Source: a virus
IMG/VR virus record: IMGVR_UViG_3300036823_000156
Span: 19,960-83,959 of that record
Strand: one strand, 5' to 3'
DNA: 64,000 nucleotides
The translations under genes and the position numbers were made by a program. Under the pieces are notes generated by a model. That model did no database searches. It was not told where the DNA came from and saw only the letters and a list, made by a program, of their open reading frames with translations. Below are positions 52,532 through 60,251 of the stretch, one piece after another (the first letter of the stretch is position 1; each line of letters starts with the position of its first letter).

Positions 52532-52767
52532 GTCGTCCTCCTGGAGACCACGACGGCCTGTACCGACCGCGTGATGTCATTCTCCCGAAGGTGCTGACGG
52601 ATCTGGGCCAGCAGAGGCTCCAGCTCCGTCCTTTTGCGAGCAACGTCACGCTGGGCCTCGTGGGCACTGAGCAGGGCCGCACGCGCTTCGGAGCTGGGCA
52701 TGGACTCGGTCGCCTCGTCCTGGTGGGGGGATGCCGTGGGAGGACGACGGCGACGGAGGAACGACAT
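52528..52767 (-). CDS. hypothetical helical protein, 79 aa
   Basis: A basic start ('SFLRRRRPPTASPHQD') and a long helix ('ARAALLSAHEAQRDVARKRT'). It follows the 113-residue gene with no gap between stop and ATG. Unknown function. Confidence 0.55.
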   Translation of the reverse strand: MSFLRRRRPPTASPHQDEATESMPSSEARAALLSAHEAQRDVARKRTELEPLLAQIRQHLRENDITRSVQAVVVSRRTT

Positions 52768-53109
52768 CTACGTCACCCCGCCCGGCAATTGCTGGCGGAT
52801 CGCCGTCATCACCGAGTTGGCGATCACCGCGGACTGCTGCGTCGAGCGGTTGATATCCAGCAGCCCGTCGTGGGCTTCCTTCATCGATCCGAACGCCTCC
52901 TTCCACGTCGCCGCCTCGGCCTCGGCCTTCGCCAGCTGCGTGGCGGCACTCGCCCGCACCTCGTCGACCCGGTTCGAGGGGACCAACTGGCCGATCATGC
53001 GCGGGATCACGGTAAACCCGATCACGGTGGCGGCGATACCCAGCAGTGCCAGAAGGACGGTGATCAAGGTGGTCTGATCAGCCACGGCGTCCGCTGCCGA
53101 CAGGATCAT
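52768..53109 (-). CDS. membrane-anchored coiled-coil protein, 113 aa
   Basis: One span near 13-38 ('TTLITVLLALLGIAATVIGF') and a helical, charged tail with coiled-coil character ('ATQLAKAEAEAATWKEAFG'). First gene of the leftward lysis/fibre operon, divergent from the operon at 53260. Confidence 0.6.
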   Translation of the reverse strand: MILSAADAVADQTTLITVLLALLGIAATVIGFTVIPRMIGQLVPSNRVDEVRASAATQLAKAEAEAATWKEAFGSMKEAHDGLLDINRSTQQSAVIANSVMTAIRQQLPGGVT

Positions 53110-53177
53110 CCGGGCCTCCCTGTTCTTCGCCGTTTCCGCAGGTCACACATAACGGCAGGGTAGCATGCACGCGGGTG

Positions 53178-53207
53178 TGGACAATCCGCACTCGTACAGG
53201 GTAGTGT
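53178..53207 (+). promoter_or_regulatory. promoter TGGACA-18-TAGTGT of the rightward operon
   Basis: TGGACA (53178-53183), an 18-base spacer and TAGTGT (53202-53207) followed by ACGG. The -10 box is of the same family as those on the minus strand. It starts the operon of the HTH gene at 53260. The rest of the 150-base gap 53110-53259 must also hold the leftward promoter; only a weak TATGTG is visible. Confidence 0.7.
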
Positions 53208-53259
53208 ACGGCCTCACGCCCTGGGCGGGGCGTGCAGAAGTACGGAAGGAGTTGATCAT

Positions 53260-53514
53260 ATGCGACGCCGGAAGTTCGGCCTGTGGCTCACACGCGGCGA
53301 CGCCGCGTCCTACCTGGGCGTCTCCGAGCGCACGATCTACAAGTGGCTGGCCAACGGCATGCTGGACGCGGTGCGGGTGGAGGGCTACAACAAGACCCGG
53401 ATCGCGCGCAAGCAGCTGGAGGAGCTGAAGGCCGAGGCCGAGCAGCGGGGCGTCTCGCTGGTCATGCAGCTGGCCCTGGCGCGACACCGCGACCAGGACC
53501 AGGTGAGCGCCTGA
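53260..53514 (+). CDS. excisionase-like HTH (HTH_17) DNA-binding protein
   Basis: ATG 53260 with GGAAGGAG upstream. The 84-residue protein contains 'LTRGDAASYLGVSERTIYKW' near residues 10-29 and 'MLDAVRVEGYNKTRI', the winged helix of excisionase/MerR-type proteins. As first gene of a divergent operon it may regulate both directions. No integrase is present in the window, so excision is not implied. Confidence 0.75.
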   Translation: MRRRKFGLWLTRGDAASYLGVSERTIYKWLANGMLDAVRVEGYNKTRIARKQLEELKAEAEQRGVSLVMQLALARHRDQDQVSA

Positions 53515-53768
53515 TGCCCGACGACACCTCCGCCGAGGCGCTGCGCGAGCTGCTCGGCCTGCCGGCCGACGCCTGCGAGCACCACGTGCTGCTCAAGGTC
53601 AGCGCGCTGCGCTGGGCGGCACACCGCACCGAGGCGCTGGTCGAGTCCTATCAGGACGCGGCCACGGTCGCGCTGGGCCTGACCGGTCCGGTCAACCACC
53701 GGGTGCTGATCTCGCTGCTGCCCGAACTGCGGCGGGAGCTGGACCAGCTGGCGGCGGTGCCGCGATGA
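53514..53768 (+). CDS. hypothetical protein, 84 aa
   Basis: TGATG overlap with the HTH gene. Helical ('AEALRELLGLPADACEHHVL', 'LPELRRELDQLAAVP'). Unknown. Confidence 0.55.
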   Translation: MPDDTSAEALRELLGLPADACEHHVLLKVSALRWAAHRTEALVESYQDAATVALGLTGPVNHRVLISLLPELRRELDQLAAVPR

Positions 53769-54274
53769 CGCTGCCGGCACCCAGATCCACCGAGCGCGAC
53801 CGGAATCGAGCGCTGCTCCGGTTTGCCGGGGTCAGTCAGGACGTGCTGGTGAACCAGGAGATGGACGACCAGATCGGCAGCGCGGTGATGTGGGCGGTGG
53901 CGCAGCAGAAGATCGCGCCGCCGCCGCACCACTGCGACGGCCGCTATCTGCGGTACCGCGAGACGATCCTGTCCTGGCTGGACGGCGACCTGTTCGGCGG
54001 CTCGGAGAAGCTCTTCGTGCTGGCACTGCCGGCCCCGGGCACCAGCGACCACGTCTGGGAAGGCGGGGGCTCGCTCGACGTGATCGAGCCCGACCATCTG
54101 CGCTGTATCGGCAGGGCGTGGCACCTGGCGCCGTTCGTGGGTGATCCGTTCTTCTACTGGTGGCGGATCGCGGAAGACGATCGCGGCCGGAGAGTTGCTG
54201 GGCGGCAACAGATCCGGCACATCGAAGAATGGGAATACGAAAGACTCCGTGGAAGGGAGCCGTGGAATTTCTGA
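53765..54274 (+). CDS. hypothetical protein, 169 aa
   Basis: ATGA overlap with the previous gene. Mixed alpha/beta with several Trp and 'PPPHHCDGRYLRYRETILSW' near 50. No family recognised. Confidence 0.55.
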   Translation: MTLPAPRSTERDRNRALLRFAGVSQDVLVNQEMDDQIGSAVMWAVAQQKIAPPPHHCDGRYLRYRETILSWLDGDLFGGSEKLFVLALPAPGTSDHVWEGGGSLDVIEPDHLRCIGRAWHLAPFVGDPFFYWWRIAEDDRGRRVAGRQQIRHIEEWEYERLRGREPWNF

Positions 54275-54522
54275 TGTACACCCTCACGATCATGATGGAC
54301 AACAATTACACGCACACCGTCGAGATGGACACCGTCGAGATGGCGGCGAGCTTGTTCGGGCACCTGGCCCGGACCATCGGCAACGCGAACGAGACGAACG
54401 CGCTGACGTGGGAGGGGATGACCTCCTCCGTCATCATTCCCCTGCGCAAGATCACCTTCGTCAGTTGCTCGCCACCGGTGTCCGGCCCGCCGCTGCGCGG
54501 CAGTCGGGCGGCGAACGCATGA
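54274..54522 (+). CDS. hypothetical protein, 82 aa
   Basis: TGATG overlap, GGAAGGG upstream. Beta-alpha-beta start ('MYTLTIMMDNNYTHTVEM'). Unknown. Confidence 0.5.
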   Translation: MYTLTIMMDNNYTHTVEMDTVEMAASLFGHLARTIGNANETNALTWEGMTSSVIIPLRKITFVSCSPPVSGPPLRGSRAANA

Positions 54523-55040
54523 GCCTCCTACTGGGCATCACCATCGATCCGACAGTCGAGCCTGATCGGAACAAGGTCTACACCATCGCGACGACCGATC
54601 GGCCGCACTTCTGGCACACAGCCGGCGACGGCGGCGGCGGCTGGGTGCGTGGTATCTACAACAGCGGCAGCTCTTTCGGGTCGCCGATGCGTTCGTGGGC
54701 AGAGATGGCCAGCGCGCTGGTCGTCATGACGGCCAGGTACGCGGAACTCGGCACGCGATCGACGGTACTGGTCGAACAGCCGGATGAGCAGCCGACCCAG
54801 GATCGCTTCACCGAGCTGGCCGAGAAGGTCGACGCTCTGAGCCAGCGAGTCCACATGCTCGAAGAGTCGCAGACGACCGCGGCCGAGGTGCTACATCGTC
54901 GTGATCGACTCAGGGCCACGATGGACAACGCACTCAAGGCGTTGGACCTGATGGTCAGCGGTACCGGATTCTCGACGCCTGCGACCTACGATCGCATCAT
55001 CCGGGACGCCCTGACCAAGGCGCGTGATGGCGGTGAGTGA
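54519..55040 (+). CDS. hypothetical protein with coiled coil, 173 aa
   Basis: ATGA overlap. A beta-rich half with 'HFWHTAGDGGGGWVRGIYNS' and then a coiled-coil region ('FTELAEKVDALSQRVHMLEE'). Unknown. Confidence 0.55.
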   Translation: MSLLLGITIDPTVEPDRNKVYTIATTDRPHFWHTAGDGGGGWVRGIYNSGSSFGSPMRSWAEMASALVVMTARYAELGTRSTVLVEQPDEQPTQDRFTELAEKVDALSQRVHMLEESQTTAAEVLHRRDRLRATMDNALKALDLMVSGTGFSTPATYDRIIRDALTKARDGGE

Positions 55041-55494
55041 GCTGCTGGACGTCATCATGGTGCTGGAAGTTCTGGTCGCCGCGCTGGGGCTGGTCTTCGG
55101 AATGGTCAACCACGGCGCCGTCTACGGGACGCGCCAACACCTCTACACCCAGTTCCGCGGTGGCGCGGTCGTCCTGGTGATCTTCGCGTTCCTGGCCTAC
55201 GGCCTGTGGATCACCTACGCGTTGGCCACCGGGCTGTGGCAGTTCATCGTGATCTTCACGCTGCCGCTGGCGCTCAAGATGGCCTACCGGCGGATCGGCC
55301 GCACGCGCGGTCGCAAGGCCGACGCCGTGGCGATCGTCCCGGCCAAGATCGGCACCGTGATCCTGTGCGAGGACCGGGTGTTCCGGTTGGACAGCATGCA
55401 GGCCGACGGCCGGTTCGACACCGCCTCGCTGATGTTCGTCAGCTCGGGCCCGAAGTACCCGACGGTGGTGGATGCCCGTGCTGCGCAAAGGTGA
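55027..55494 (+). CDS. membrane protein, 155 aa
   Basis: ATG 55027, overlapping the previous gene by 14 bases. Spans near 6-25, 46-64 and 68-86 ('AVVLVIFAFLAYGLWITYAL'), then a soluble part of about 65 residues. No family recognised. Confidence 0.6.
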   Translation: MAVSELLDVIMVLEVLVAALGLVFGMVNHGAVYGTRQHLYTQFRGGAVVLVIFAFLAYGLWITYALATGLWQFIVIFTLPLALKMAYRRIGRTRGRKADAVAIVPAKIGTVILCEDRVFRLDSMQADGRFDTASLMFVSSGPKYPTVVDARAAQR

Positions 55495-55795
55495 GGTGCT
55501 CGATGCCGACCTGCCGATGTCCTGGGCACTGGAGGTGACCGGGCGGACGCTGCTGCTGCTGTGCCGCGACGTCGAGCCCGGCGAGGGCCTGGGTGCCGTT
55601 CTGGTGCGGGTGATCCGGGGCTACCCGAACGACCACATGGGCTGGGTGGCCGTGCCCAAGACGCTGTTCGACCGACAGCTCTGGGTCGACCTGCGGCCCC
55701 TGCTGCCGCTGCGGCTGGTGCCGCGCCTGGAAGTGCTGATCGCGTGCGACAAGCACAACACGGAATTCGAGGAGCTGCTGTGCCTGTCGAACTGA
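55472..55795 (+). CDS. hypothetical protein, 107 aa
   Basis: Overlaps the previous gene by 23 bases. Beta-rich ('MSWALEVTGRTLLLLCRD', 'LLPLRLVPRLEVLIACDK'). Its last codons overlap the GTG of the helicase gene. Unknown. Confidence 0.55.
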   Translation: MPVLRKGEVLDADLPMSWALEVTGRTLLLLCRDVEPGEGLGAVLVRVIRGYPNDHMGWVAVPKTLFDRQLWVDLRPLLPLRLVPRLEVLIACDKHNTEFEELLCLSN

Positions 55796-57972
55796 CCGAG
55801 GAACAGACCAAGGCGGTGGACCTGTGTGCCAGCCGCCTGCGGTCCAGGATCCCACTGTCCACCTTGTTCGGTCCGGCTGGCTGTGTGGCCGGGGAGACCG
55901 AGCTGTGGGACCCGGTGGCGATGCGTGGACGCCGCATCGACGAGTTGGAAGCGACAGGGGCTCGCCCCTGGGTGCAGACGCTCGCCGGTCCGGTATTGGC
56001 CGAGGTGCCGTTCAAGAAAGGTGTCGCGGATCTCTATCGAATCGTGCTGGCTTCCGGGCGATCTCTTGTCGCGACCGCTGATCATCTGTGTCTGACGCCA
56101 GACGGATGGACCTTCGTCGGTTCGCTCGCGCCGGGCAAGGCACTCCTGTCAGGGTCGCCTTCAGATGAGCCGCGTTGTTCGGAAACAGCCGAAGGTTGCA
56201 TGGATCGTTGTTGCTCGTGTTCTGGTCAATATGATCCACTACTTCCTCGTGGGTCAGTGGCCGACCGAGCGTTTTCGCCATCACGATCCGGTGTTCTCGC
56301 ACATATCCATGGCTGTTCGCCTCGGGATGACCAGGAACCCACAGCAGGACGTAGCCGTGCTTGTCCAGCACCCGACCCCCGCGCCATGCCGGATTCGAGC
56401 GGCCCGATGTGTTGCGTGCCATCGGATGGTCGCTGGGCGGCTGCCGCCACACTGGTCGCTGGATGCCGTGACGAGTCAGGTAGCTGCGAACAGCACTCTG
56501 GTTCGTCCCAACGGTCCGACCGATGGCATCGAGCGTCGCGCCTGCTTCCGCCATCCGCACGACTACTTCGTGTTGCTTCTCGCACGCACCCACTCGGCCG
56601 TGTCGGGACCAGTGCGAGTGATCGCGCGAGACATCTCGCGCTTTCAGGCCGTGGCGTTTCAGGTATTTATGCACCGTTGAGCGGTCGACGTGCAGAAGCC
56701 CAGCTATCTGCAGAGCACTCCAGCCTTGGTCGATCTTGGACAGGATCTCCTCGTGGCGCAGCGCAAGATCAGGCGATCGGCGGCGTTGTCTCTCATTATC
56801 GGTCACAGTGGGAACCTATCATCAGTGTCAGCTACGTGCGCACGGACACGTACTACGACCTGCATGTTCCTGGTGAGGAGCACTATCTGGCTGACGGAAT
56901 CTGGTCACACAACACGGGCAAGACCGAGGTGGCCCGGCACATCGCCGCGCGGCTGGGCGGGGACGTGGCGTTCTGCGCGCCGACCGGCAAGGCGGCGCTG
57001 GTGCTGCGCAACCGGGGCGTGCCGGCCAGCACCGTGCACTCGCTGATCTACCGGCCGCTGGGCGTGTCGCAGCGGATGCTGGAGGAGGCGCAGCGCAAGC
57101 TGGGCGACGCCGAACGCCGGGGCAACCAGCGGCTGTCCCTGGCGCTGCGGGCGGAGATCACCAAGCTGATCGAGATGGTCAACTCGCCCAAGTTCGTGCT
57201 GCGGGAGAAGGAGGAGGTCGGCCCCTACTCGGCCATCGTGGTGGACGAGTCCAGCATGGTCAGTGAGGAGATGCTGACCGACCTGATGTCCTTCGGCATC
57301 CCGGTGCTGGCGCTGGGGGACCCGGCCCAGCTGCCGCCCGTCAAGGCGACCACCCCGCTGGCCGAGGTCGGCTACCGGCCGACGGTGATGCTGACCCAGA
57401 TGCACCGCTTCGCGTTGGAGAGCCCGATCAACCGGCTGGCCACCGAGGTTCGGATGGCCCGCAACCCCCGGGCGATCAGTTCGTGGCTGCCGGAGGGCAG
57501 CGGCGTCAACATGGTCAGGACGTTCCTGTTCACCGACGAGCAGGCGGCCGGCCTGCTGGCCTGGGACCAGGTCCTGTGCGGACGCAACGCCACCCGTATC
57601 AGGTTGAACGCGCAGCTGCGTTCGATCAAGGGCCTGCCGCACAACGAGCTGGACGACGAGGACCGGATGATCTGCCTGCGCAACGACCCCCAGCACGACC
57701 TGGTCAACGGCGAGCAGTACACGGTGAAGGAGCTCGCCGCCAACGACGTCCCCGAACGGATGATCACCTCGGTCGAGGGCTGGACGGCCGAGAACGTACG
57801 CCCCCAGTTCGCGTTCGGCTACGTCTCCACCGTCCACAAGGCACAGGGCAGCGAGTGGGACAACGTGGTGATCTTCGACGAGAGCCAGATCTTCCGGCAG
57901 GACGACTGGAAGTGGCTCTACACCGGGATCACCCGCGCGGCCAAGGCGGTCTGCGTGGTGCGCTGTGCCTAG
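55780..57972 (+). CDS. RecD-like SF1B helicase interrupted by an intein in Walker A
   Basis: GTG 55780 with GAGGAG upstream, 730 codons. Before the insertion: 'LTEEQTKAVDLCASRLR' and 'LFGPAG'. After it: 'TGKTEVARHIAARLGG', so the ATP-binding loop is cut between Gly and Thr. Then follow 'IVVDESSMVSEEM' (motif II), 'ALGDPAQLPPV' (III), 'QMHRF' and, near the end, 'VSTVHKAQGSEW' and 'YTGITRAAKAV' (V and VI), the RecD/UvrD_C_2 pattern. The mature helicase would have 386 residues after a 344-residue intein is removed. A 5'-3' helicase role in replication or recombination is inferred from family. Confidence 0.9.
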   Translation: MPVELTEEQTKAVDLCASRLRSRIPLSTLFGPAGCVAGETELWDPVAMRGRRIDELEATGARPWVQTLAGPVLAEVPFKKGVADLYRIVLASGRSLVATADHLCLTPDGWTFVGSLAPGKALLSGSPSDEPRCSETAEGCMDRCCSCSGQYDPLLPRGSVADRAFSPSRSGVLAHIHGCSPRDDQEPTAGRSRACPAPDPRAMPDSSGPMCCVPSDGRWAAAATLVAGCRDESGSCEQHSGSSQRSDRWHRASRLLPPSARLLRVASRTHPLGRVGTSASDRARHLALSGRGVSGIYAPLSGRRAEAQLSAEHSSLGRSWTGSPRGAAQDQAIGGVVSHYRSQWEPIISVSYVRTDTYYDLHVPGEEHYLADGIWSHNTGKTEVARHIAARLGGDVAFCAPTGKAALVLRNRGVPASTVHSLIYRPLGVSQRMLEEAQRKLGDAERRGNQRLSLALRAEITKLIEMVNSPKFVLREKEEVGPYSAIVVDESSMVSEEMLTDLMSFGIPVLALGDPAQLPPVKATTPLAEVGYRPTVMLTQMHRFALESPINRLATEVRMARNPRAISSWLPEGSGVNMVRTFLFTDEQAAGLLAWDQVLCGRNATRIRLNAQLRSIKGLPHNELDDEDRMICLRNDPQHDLVNGEQYTVKELAANDVPERMITSVEGWTAENVRPQFAFGYVSTVHKAQGSEWDNVVIFDESQIFRQDDWKWLYTGITRAAKAVCVVRCA
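55882..56913 (+). mobile_element. intein with antisense homing endonuclease gene
   Basis: Block A begins with Cys ('CVAGETELWDP'). Block B has the Thr-x-x-His signature ('GRSLVATADHLCLTPDGWTF'). At the other end block F ('YYDLHVPGEEHYLADGI') and block G ('WSHN' before Thr) are present, so all splicing residues are kept. The 220 codons between the N-part (to about 56150) and the C-part (from about 56813) read as Ser/Arg/Ala-rich sequence without motifs in the sense frame. On the other strand the same bases encode an HNH endonuclease. Confidence 0.9.
56012..56806 (-). CDS. HNH homing endonuclease encoded antisense within the intein
   Basis: From GTG 56806 the minus strand encodes 264 residues. 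The N-terminal third has two HTH-like segments ('WSALQIAGLLHVDRSTVHKY' and 'DAIGRTVGTNQSAVRSYLTR'). Then comes 'GYVREHRIVMAKTLGRPL' and 'EEVVDHIDQNTSNNDPCNLR', the HNH_3 core with His, Asp-His and Asn in place. The last 50 codons overlap the N-terminal splicing region on the other strand. The combination of DNA-reading helices and HNH core is that of free-standing homing endonucleases of phages. Its target would be the uninterrupted Walker A site of the helicase. Confidence 0.85.
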   Translation of the reverse strand: MTDNERQRRRSPDLALRHEEILSKIDQGWSALQIAGLLHVDRSTVHKYLKRHGLKARDVSRDHSHWSRHGRVGACEKQHEVVVRMAEAGATLDAIGRTVGTNQSAVRSYLTRHGIQRPVWRQPPSDHPMARNTSGRSNPAWRGGRVLDKHGYVLLWVPGHPEANSHGYVREHRIVMAKTLGRPLTHEEVVDHIDQNTSNNDPCNLRLFPNNAAHLKATLTGVPCPARANRRRSIRLASDTDDQRSRQEIARKPARFDRDPRHLS

Positions 57973-58339
57973 GTGGAAGTGGCGGCACAGCAAGGAAGTG
58001 CTGGACCGCATCGACACGCTGATCGGCCGGCGCTGCTGGCTGTGCGGTGCGGCGGGCGGTTTCTGCCGGGACGTGTGCCGGGTCGAGAGTGGCCGGCAGT
58101 GGGAGTTCCGAGTGAACATCCCGTCTGAGTACGTGGTCTGCGACGAGTCGAATGTCGCATCTCCCGAGGCAGTGGCCGCTTTCGAGCGGCGTCAGCGGGC
58201 CCCCGCGCCCGCTTTCCGGCGGCCACCCGTGATCAGCGTGCAGACGGGCCCGGCACGCATGTACGTGGCTGCTCCGGGCGATCCGGAATGGCACGACATC
58301 GGATGGACAACCAACGATCTCCTTGGAAGGAGTCTTTAG
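57965..58339 (+). CDS. zinc-binding-like protein, 124 aa
   Basis: GTG 57965 overlaps the helicase stop. 'RRCWLCGAAGGFCRDVC' near 22-38 has four Cys in a zinc-ribbon-like order. The rest is beta-rich. Coupled to the helicase. Confidence 0.55.
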   Translation: MPRWKWRHSKEVLDRIDTLIGRRCWLCGAAGGFCRDVCRVESGRQWEFRVNIPSEYVVCDESNVASPEAVAAFERRQRAPAPAFRRPPVISVQTGPARMYVAAPGDPEWHDIGWTTNDLLGRSL

Positions 58340-58953
58340 TGGACAGTAACGATGTGATGCGCAAGACGTTGCAGGACATCATGACCAGCCTGAAGCGTTT
58401 CGAGACCGAGGTGCTTCTGGCGTTGCGGCACGTCGAATCGGAGCGCTCCGCGGTGGCTGCGGCGGCGGACACGGATGCCATGCGGCTGATCGTGAAGGTG
58501 CTGGCGGCGACCGGGCCGGTGAAGCTCTCGCGGGAGGTACTGGAGTCGGAGACGCCGGGGCTGCTGGAGATGTACCACAACCCGATCGACTACAGCGAGA
58601 CCGTACGGCTGGTGCCGACGTCGGGCGCTCGGACCGGCTGGGTCGCGCTGGCCGGGCAACTCGTGGGCAACGGGATGGACGGCTTCCACACCGTGCACAA
58701 CTGGGACGGCCGCTACTACGACACGTATGCCGAGGCCGAGAAGGCCGGGTGGCAGCTGGCCGTCGACACCGACGACTTCCGCAACGCGCACGTGAGCGAG
58801 GGCGTGCTGGACTGGCTCGGTTTCGACGGCCAGAAGTTCAGCCCGGACAGCGACCACTGGGAGGACTACTGCGACACCGCCGCCGAGTTCGGCTGGGCGG
58901 TGGACTCGGTCGAGGCCATTCTGGCGTCTCCTGTGGAGGTGCCGCGTGGCTGA
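58339..58953 (+). CDS. hypothetical protein, 204 aa
   Basis: GTG 58339 with GGAAGGAG upstream and one-base overlap TAGTG. Helical first third ('LKRFETEVLLALRHVESERS') and mixed remainder with several Trp. Unknown. Confidence 0.55.
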   Translation: MDSNDVMRKTLQDIMTSLKRFETEVLLALRHVESERSAVAAAADTDAMRLIVKVLAATGPVKLSREVLESETPGLLEMYHNPIDYSETVRLVPTSGARTGWVALAGQLVGNGMDGFHTVHNWDGRYYDTYAEAEKAGWQLAVDTDDFRNAHVSEGVLDWLGFDGQKFSPDSDHWEDYCDTAAEFGWAVDSVEAILASPVEVPRG

Positions 58954-59149
58954 GTACACCGACGCCGTGCGGGCGGCGGCCCAGCGGTTGCGCAACCACC
59001 TGAACTACCAGATCGTGCGGGAAGACCTGGGTCGCCACGCGGCCGACGACATCCAGACCGTGGTCGACGCCATTCTGGCGACTCCTCGGCACGAGGACCC
59101 GTGCGACGACATCCGGCTGTGCGCCGAGACGGAGGTGCCGCGTGGCTAG
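58946..59149 (+). CDS. hypothetical protein, 67 aa
   Basis: GTG 58946 follows GGAGGTGCC. Helical ('AVRAAAQRLRNHLNYQIV'). Its own end repeats the DNA around its start (GGAGGTGCCGCGTGGCT occurs at both), so the next gene has the same start signal, a small duplication of a translation start. Confidence 0.5.
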   Translation: MAEYTDAVRAAAQRLRNHLNYQIVREDLGRHAADDIQTVVDAILATPRHEDPCDDIRLCAETEVPRG

Positions 59150-59255
59150 GCGGGACAAGGAGGAGCGGCCCGAGGAGCGGCGCGGGCTGACTCCGGCCGA
59201 GCAGGCGGAGATCCGGCGCCGGGCGGCCGAGATCGAGGCGGAGCGGAAGAAATGA
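59142..59255 (+). CDS. small highly charged protein, 37 aa
   Basis: GTG 59142 with the duplicated GGAGGTGCC signal, to TGA 59255. Almost only Arg, Glu, Ala and Lys ('RRGLTPAEQAEIRRRAAEIE'), a single charged helix. ATGA overlap with the next gene. Confidence 0.5.
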   Translation: MARRDKEERPEERRGLTPAEQAEIRRRAAEIEAERKK

Positions 59256-59629
59256 AGCTGATGCCGAGGTTCGTGCTGAGCCACAACCAGTACGCGGTGG
59301 ACCTGAACTCCTTCCGGATCGACTCGGACTGCGGGGTGCGGGTGAACGCGTACTGGTTCCGGCGGCGCCGGGGCGTGGACGTGGCGTGCCTGGGGTTCCT
59401 GTGGGGCTACCAGGGCGTGCACAGCATGCCCCCGTGGACGGCGCTGGAGTTCCTGGAGCGCCTGACCGACAACCGGTACGGCGGCACGTGCGAGGGCCGC
59501 TGGGACGGGCAGGGCTACTGGGGCTCGGAGGACCCGGTGACGGTCGCGACCCACCTGGAGACGCTCAGGCCGATGCTGCGTCAGTGGGGCCACGTCCCGC
59601 CGCACACGACCGGGTGGTGGGAGCTGTGA
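59252..59629 (+). CDS. hypothetical protein, 125 aa
   Basis: Rich in Trp, Tyr and Gly ('PPWTALEFLERLTDNRYGG'), compact alpha/beta. ATGA overlap before, GTGA after. Unknown. Confidence 0.5.
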   Translation: MKLMPRFVLSHNQYAVDLNSFRIDSDCGVRVNAYWFRRRRGVDVACLGFLWGYQGVHSMPPWTALEFLERLTDNRYGGTCEGRWDGQGYWGSEDPVTVATHLETLRPMLRQWGHVPPHTTGWWEL

Positions 59630-59850
59630 ACGTCCAGATCGACCTCGTGGAGGCGGAGGCGGAGGAGGGCGACGAACGCACGGTGTTGCTGTGGCTGACC
59701 ATGCCGCAGGCCCCGGCGGTCGGGGACACCCTGGAGATCCGCAGTGACGAAGACCGTGCGGCGCGCACCTACGTGGTGCTCGGCGTGCACTGGGTGCTGC
59801 ATTCGGACGCGCGCGTGCTGCCCTCGGTGATCGTGGAGGTGCGCCGGTGA
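59626..59850 (+). CDS. hypothetical beta-rich protein, 74 aa
   Basis: GTG 59626 in a GTGA overlap. Alternating strands ('ERTVLLWLTMPQAPAVGDTL', 'YVVLGVHWVLHSD') suggest a small barrel. Unknown. Confidence 0.5.
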   Translation: MNVQIDLVEAEAEEGDERTVLLWLTMPQAPAVGDTLEIRSDEDRAARTYVVLGVHWVLHSDARVLPSVIVEVRR

Positions 59851-60251
59851 GCCGCCTGCTGGTGACCGGGTCCCGGGCGTGGACGGACGTGCCGGCGCTG
59901 CGGGCGCGGCTGTGGCAGGCGGTTGTCGAACTGGGCGGGTCGGAGGCGGTGACGCTGGTGCACGGCGGCTGCCCGCTCGGGGCGGACGCGATGGCGATGG
60001 CCGCGTGGGGTGCGTGGGGACTGGGCCTGATGGAGGTCTTTCCCCCGGACCTGGCGCGGCACGGCTCGCCCTGGGCCTACCGCATCCGCAACCAGCAGAT
60101 GGTGAACGCCGGGGCGGCGCTGTGCCTGGCGTTCGTGGTGGACGTGCCGGGCTGCTCGCGCGGCACCCGGATGACGATGGGTATGGCGCGGCGGGCGGGA
60201 ATCCCGGTGGTGGAAGTGGTGCAGAGTCAGGAGAAAGCAGGTGGCAGTTAG
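59847..60251 (+). CDS. SLOG-family (DUF2493/YspA-like) nucleotide-binding protein
   Basis: The 134-residue product begins 'MSRLLVTGSRAWTDVPALRA' and has 'VTLVHGGCPLGADAMAMAAW' near 35-54, the Rossmann-like signature of DUF2493 proteins of the SLOG superfamily, which bind nucleotides or their derivatives. 'FPPDLARHG' and 'IRNQQMVNAGAALCLAF' are further matches. Phages often carry one; the ligand is unknown. Confidence 0.8.
   Translation: MSRLLVTGSRAWTDVPALRARLWQAVVELGGSEAVTLVHGGCPLGADAMAMAAWGAWGLGLMEVFPPDLARHGSPWAYRIRNQQMVNAGAALCLAFVVDVPGCSRGTRMTMGMARRAGIPVVEVVQSQEKAGGS

Noticed and set aside
53260-53514. Excisionase as evidence for a temperate phage
   Set aside because: The fold is shared by many regulators, and I found no integrase, attachment site or repressor pair in the window.
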